From positions 372,001 to 436,000 of the forward strand of contig NC_079517.1 of NCBI RefSeq assembly GCF_000801105.2: a DNA stretch of 64,000 nucleotides, given 5' to 3'. The translations under genes and the position numbers were made by a program. Numbering within the stretch: position 1 is the first letter of the stretch; the number at the start of each line of letters is the position of its first letter. Under the pieces are notes generated by a model. It had not been told where the DNA came from. It did not search any database and worked only from the letters and a program-made list of their open reading frames with translations. This DNA comes from Raphanus sativus. Its lineage: Eukaryota > Streptophyta > Magnoliopsida > Brassicales > Brassicaceae. Below are positions 60,830-64,000 of the stretch, one piece after another.

Positions 60830-62482
60830 TTTCTTAGTTGGTGTATTCCGATGGCAAGAAATTCTGTGTCTTTCCTGTTTGGATGGTCTATGTCAGTTTG
60901 CTCCTCTGAGATTTTATCTGCAAACTCCATGGTTCTGAAATTTAGTTGGTGTCTGTTTTCTCCGGTTCAGTTGGATGTTCACAAATAAAAAAAAATCTTG
61001 GTGTCTAAGCAGATTACAGCTACTGCATGTGATTGTTTTTTTTTTCGTCCTTGTATTTGACCAACTTTGGATGCCCATGTGATGAAGTGATCCAGCTTGC
61101 TTTTAGAAAGTGAATGACTTTGTACTATAAGGGGGGCTTCGTGGGGCACACTTTTCACCAGGGCCATAGAGAAATCGACCAGACTAGAATAATATTATGT
61201 TCACTTGCTTTTTGTATAGTGGGGCAGCTTTGCTTGTAATTTAAGCATCTTGCTATCATATCTTTTCACTGTTATCGAACTTCCTCCATGTTCCACCGGT
61301 TGTGTAGAAGATCTGATTGCTTTAATGCACTTTATCTTCTGATGTGCTTATGATGAGTAATATTTCCATAGTTGGTTAACTCTTTAAGCAAGATTTTAGT
61401 AAACTCAATGGCCAAAACCCCTCTCTAGTAGGATCATCATTCAGCTATGAGATCAAACTGGTGAACTTAGATTCGCGTTAGAGATTGGTAAGTTGTTTTT
61501 AGAGGGGTAAAAATGTAAAGAATTTGATAATTTGATCTCCACCGAATTTTCTTTGGGATTAGAGAGACATGAGAGTTTGGGAAAGTATGGACAACACACC
61601 GGGACAAATGCATAGAGACTAGAGTTGTGAATTTGTGTGGTCATGTTGAATTATTATTGATCTTTCTACACTGTTCCTTGAATACAACAAATTGAAAAGT
61701 GGAAGATTTAGCCAAACCTATTGTACCTGAAATCTTATATAGTTTTTGACTTTTGACAACCTTCCTCTTGTTGTTTCTGTTTTGTCATATGCACCAACAG
61801 GATGATCTATTTGTCCTAAACTGCAACACCAGTCTGGTATATAATCTTATCAGATCATTTGGTATTGAATGATATGATGTGTTGATATGAGAGTAGACAA
61901 ACTCCACAAGAACAGGTAGATTTATACAAAGCCTCTCCAAGTTCCTACTCTAGTCCACACACTTTGTCTGCTCCACTAGTTCCACATGACCAACTTTTCA
62001 TGGATCATTTATAGTAAACGTAATTAGTTGCACAATATTGACATAAAAACATAGCTCCTATAGTTTCTAGTTACTTTCTACTCAAATATTTGGTTCTTCC
62101 AAATTTTTGTTATAGTTCTGATGAAATATTTGTTTTTGGGATAAAAGTCTGCAAAGCTAATTATGCCTGTCACCTACAGTTACTAAAGTGAACTTTTGCC
62201 AACTCTTCTCCATTCATAGCTTCTTCACCTTTATTCTCCAATTTCATATTGGCATCAATCAATTAAAAATCGAAAACAAAACAAGCAAAGCCGACAATAG
62301 TCTCTTTTGTACCACACCCTTTTGTTTTTTCCCTAATAGAAAAATCACAATAGTTTTTATTATTACCACTACCAAACTCCCAATGACTTACTTAATACAT
62401 GTATATAAGCAAAGATTCATCAAAAGGTTAAAAGTGTAATGAGAAGTGAGAAAACGAAGCGCGCACACACACAAGATCCAAT
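60830..62482. other. Intergenic; SGR9 promoter
   Basis: It contains the 3' end of the RRM-like gene and about 1.5 kb of gene-free DNA before SGR9. Short frames show no homology. Confidence 0.5.
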
Positions 62483-63364
62483 ATGGAAGAAGAAAGCACC
62501 ACGATCATCATGACGTCACTCTCTACTCTTTCTCCTTCACACCTCACGAGTCTTACTCACACCATTCTTTCTATCTCCCACCACCATCGCCGTCGTCTCA
62601 CCTCAGTCCTCTCCTCTCCGACGCTTTTCTCCCTCACTCTCCGCCACCTCCTTTCTCTCTCCCTTCCTCAGAAAACCCTCCTCATCGCTACTCACCTCCT
62701 TTCTCTTCTCCACCCTCTCCTACTCCACCGCAACCACCACCACTCTCTCCCTTCCTCTGCTGCCTTTATGAAGCTCCGGGACCTCGACGCGGTTGTGCTT
62801 CTCCTCTTTCTCTGCGAAACGCACCAGCTAGATCCAGATGTTCTAGAAGCTTCAGCTGATAACTGGCGGGAAATCCTCGGCGCTATGTGCTCTGACACTA
62901 TGTTAAACAGTATATCCGGTCTATGGACATGCGACGCCGGAATCCTGATGCCTTACATAGAAACCCTAGTTAGATGCAAAAGATTCGTCGACATAATGGG
63001 AGGCTACAACCACCTTCGTCGTCTAAGAGGAGAGAAAGAAGGATATGAGATCCCAGCTGCTAGAGCGGCTGTGGTGGCGCTACGTGCGGTTGAGGTGTCT
63101 AACGCAACCGGTTTGAATTCCGGAGAAGTAGAATGCGTGATATGCAAGGAAGAGATGAGCGAAGGAAGAGATGTTTGTGAAATGCCATGTCAGCATTTGT
63201 TCCACTGGAAGTGTATCTTGCCATGGCTTAGCAAGAGGAACACGTGTCCTTTCTGTAGGTTTCAGCTTCCCACCGACGATGTCTTCTCCGAGATCCAACG
63301 TCTATGGGAGATCCTCGTCAAGACCACTGAGTTACACGTGACTCACGTGTTATCAAACACGTGA
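62483..63364 (+). CDS. SGR9: RING-H2 E3 ubiquitin ligase SGR9
   Basis: A single exon encodes 293 residues. The N-terminal half is Ser/Leu/His-rich (SLSTLSPSHLTSLTHTILSI), and the conserved middle includes LRDLDAVVLLLFLCETHQLD. The RING-H2 finger is complete: Cys218, Cys221, Cys236, His238, His241, Cys244, Cys255, Cys258 (C-x2-C-x14-C-x1-H-x2-H-x2-C-x10-C-x2-C). In Arabidopsis SGR9 acts at amyloplasts of gravity-sensing endodermis, releasing them from actin so they can sediment. Intronless, no lesion. A Pro/His-rich frame starting upstream (62446) overlaps out of phase and may only be an upstream ATG. Position matches At5g02750 (recalled). Confidence 0.94.
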   Translation: MEEESTTIIMTSLSTLSPSHLTSLTHTILSISHHHRRRLTSVLSSPTLFSLTLRHLLSLSLPQKTLLIATHLLSLLHPLLLHRNHHHSLPSSAAFMKLRDLDAVVLLLFLCETHQLDPDVLEASADNWREILGAMCSDTMLNSISGLWTCDAGILMPYIETLVRCKRFVDIMGGYNHLRRLRGEKEGYEIPAARAAVVALRAVEVSNATGLNSGEVECVICKEEMSEGRDVCEMPCQHLFHWKCILPWLSKRNTCPFCRFQLPTDDVFSEIQRLWEILVKTTELHVTHVLSNT

Positions 63365-63376
63365 GTAATACACGTG
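63335..63376. promoter_or_regulatory. Four G-box cores across the SGR9 stop codon
   Basis: CACGTG occurs at 63335, 63344, 63358 and 63371, a cluster of four in 42 bp, with the stop codon inside the third. Another is at 63241 in the RING coding region. Such density is typical of bZIP/bHLH/PIF binding sites but lies at a gene's 3' end. Confidence 0.6.
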
Positions 63377-64000
63377 TATGAAACGTGCATATCGTTATCT
63401 ATAATAGATGTGTCGAGTACTATAATCAAATAGGAATGTTTGGACCGTTTCGATCTATAGAATTTATGTTAGTTTTTTTTTTCTTTTTGATAAGGACACA
63501 TGTGGTTTTATTATACTCATGACAACATTTCTTGTTATAAATTGCGACAACGACGAATTTCGTATGTTAAAACAATGTTTTCTTTTGTTATCTTTCATAT
63601 ATTATGTAGCATCATCCTCTGTTCAGATGCTTAACTGGTTTCCATTCCTTTTTTTTTGTAACACTACTGGTTTCCATTCCATTCATAGGAACTAGTGAGC
63701 CTATTTTGTTATTTTCAGAACTGGGCCTTTTGTAACTATTGCGAGTTAAGCATTGACATTTCAAAATTGATCATTCTGTACCTGATGCGATGACAATTCG
63801 GGAAGGTTTTTGATGTAATATTATTACTGGGCTTTTAGTGGGCATCACCTTCATTACGGGCTGTGCCAAGTTCGTATTTTCATATCAAATTTAAAATCAA
63901 AGTTTTTTATTATTACTCAAAATTGTGAAAATGAGAAATTTTTATTGTACCATGACGCTTGAACCCAAACAGCATTTGAACCAAAATTTAATGAGTATCA
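63377..64000. other. SGR9 3' flank
   Basis: AT-rich 3' untranslated region and spacer with a short duplicated 'ctggtttccattcc' near 63636 and 63668. No gene is visible. Confidence 0.45.

Noticed and set aside
62446..62859. Pro/His-rich 137-codon frame
   Set aside because: It overlaps SGR9 in another phase; SGR9 has a full RING-H2 domain and family match. At most its ATG acts as an upstream start.

Overview
The window is nuclear DNA of a plant in the mustard family, most likely a Brassica or close relative. Genes have several introns with GT-AG borders, intergenic DNA is AT-rich, the tRNAs are eukaryotic, and the proteins closely match Arabidopsis families. All gene structures below were built by hand from reading frames and splice signals. 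Arabidopsis names and locus order are recalled from memory and were not searched.

Layout: an OST4 micro-gene, tRNA-His and a PAF1/ELF7 gene (1.4-5.7 kb); an ALY2-type mRNA-export factor (6.1-7.4 kb); a long repeat-rich stretch; a TIC32-like short-chain dehydrogenase (18.0-20.1 kb); a small proline/serine-rich protein (22.1-22.4 kb); a transposon-dominated region (22.4-36 kb) with an unidentified gene fragment and a broken GPX6-like glutathione peroxidase; a TIGR01589 small protein (36.9-37.8 kb); more transposons; NAKR1 (43.2-44.4 kb); ribosomal protein L35 (45.0-45.9 kb); tRNA-Arg; an ankyrin/PGG membrane protein (49.5-51.9 kb); a plant-specific basic protein (54.1-54.6 kb); then a gene-dense end with a YkgJ-type cysteine-cluster protein, a type I membrane protein, a PR-1-like CAP protein, an organellar RRM-like protein and the RING E3 ligase SGR9.

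The order agrees with my recollection of the top of Arabidopsis chromosome 5 (about At5g02502 to At5g02750), with several expected genes missing, as in a fractionated Brassica subgenome. ELF7 is the exception: its Arabidopsis counterpart is on chromosome 1. The genes do not form a pathway; they are an inherited collinear block.

The accessory DNA is well resolved. It holds Helitron ends (GC hairpin followed by CTAG/CTAA), a SINE, two poly(A) retroposons with target-site duplications, several MITEs, three hAT-type elements with 8-bp duplications (one carrying a 28-bp minisatellite), and a Mutator-type element with 239-bp nearly identical arms. I found no CRISPR array, viral genome, toxin system or clearly new multi-gene system.
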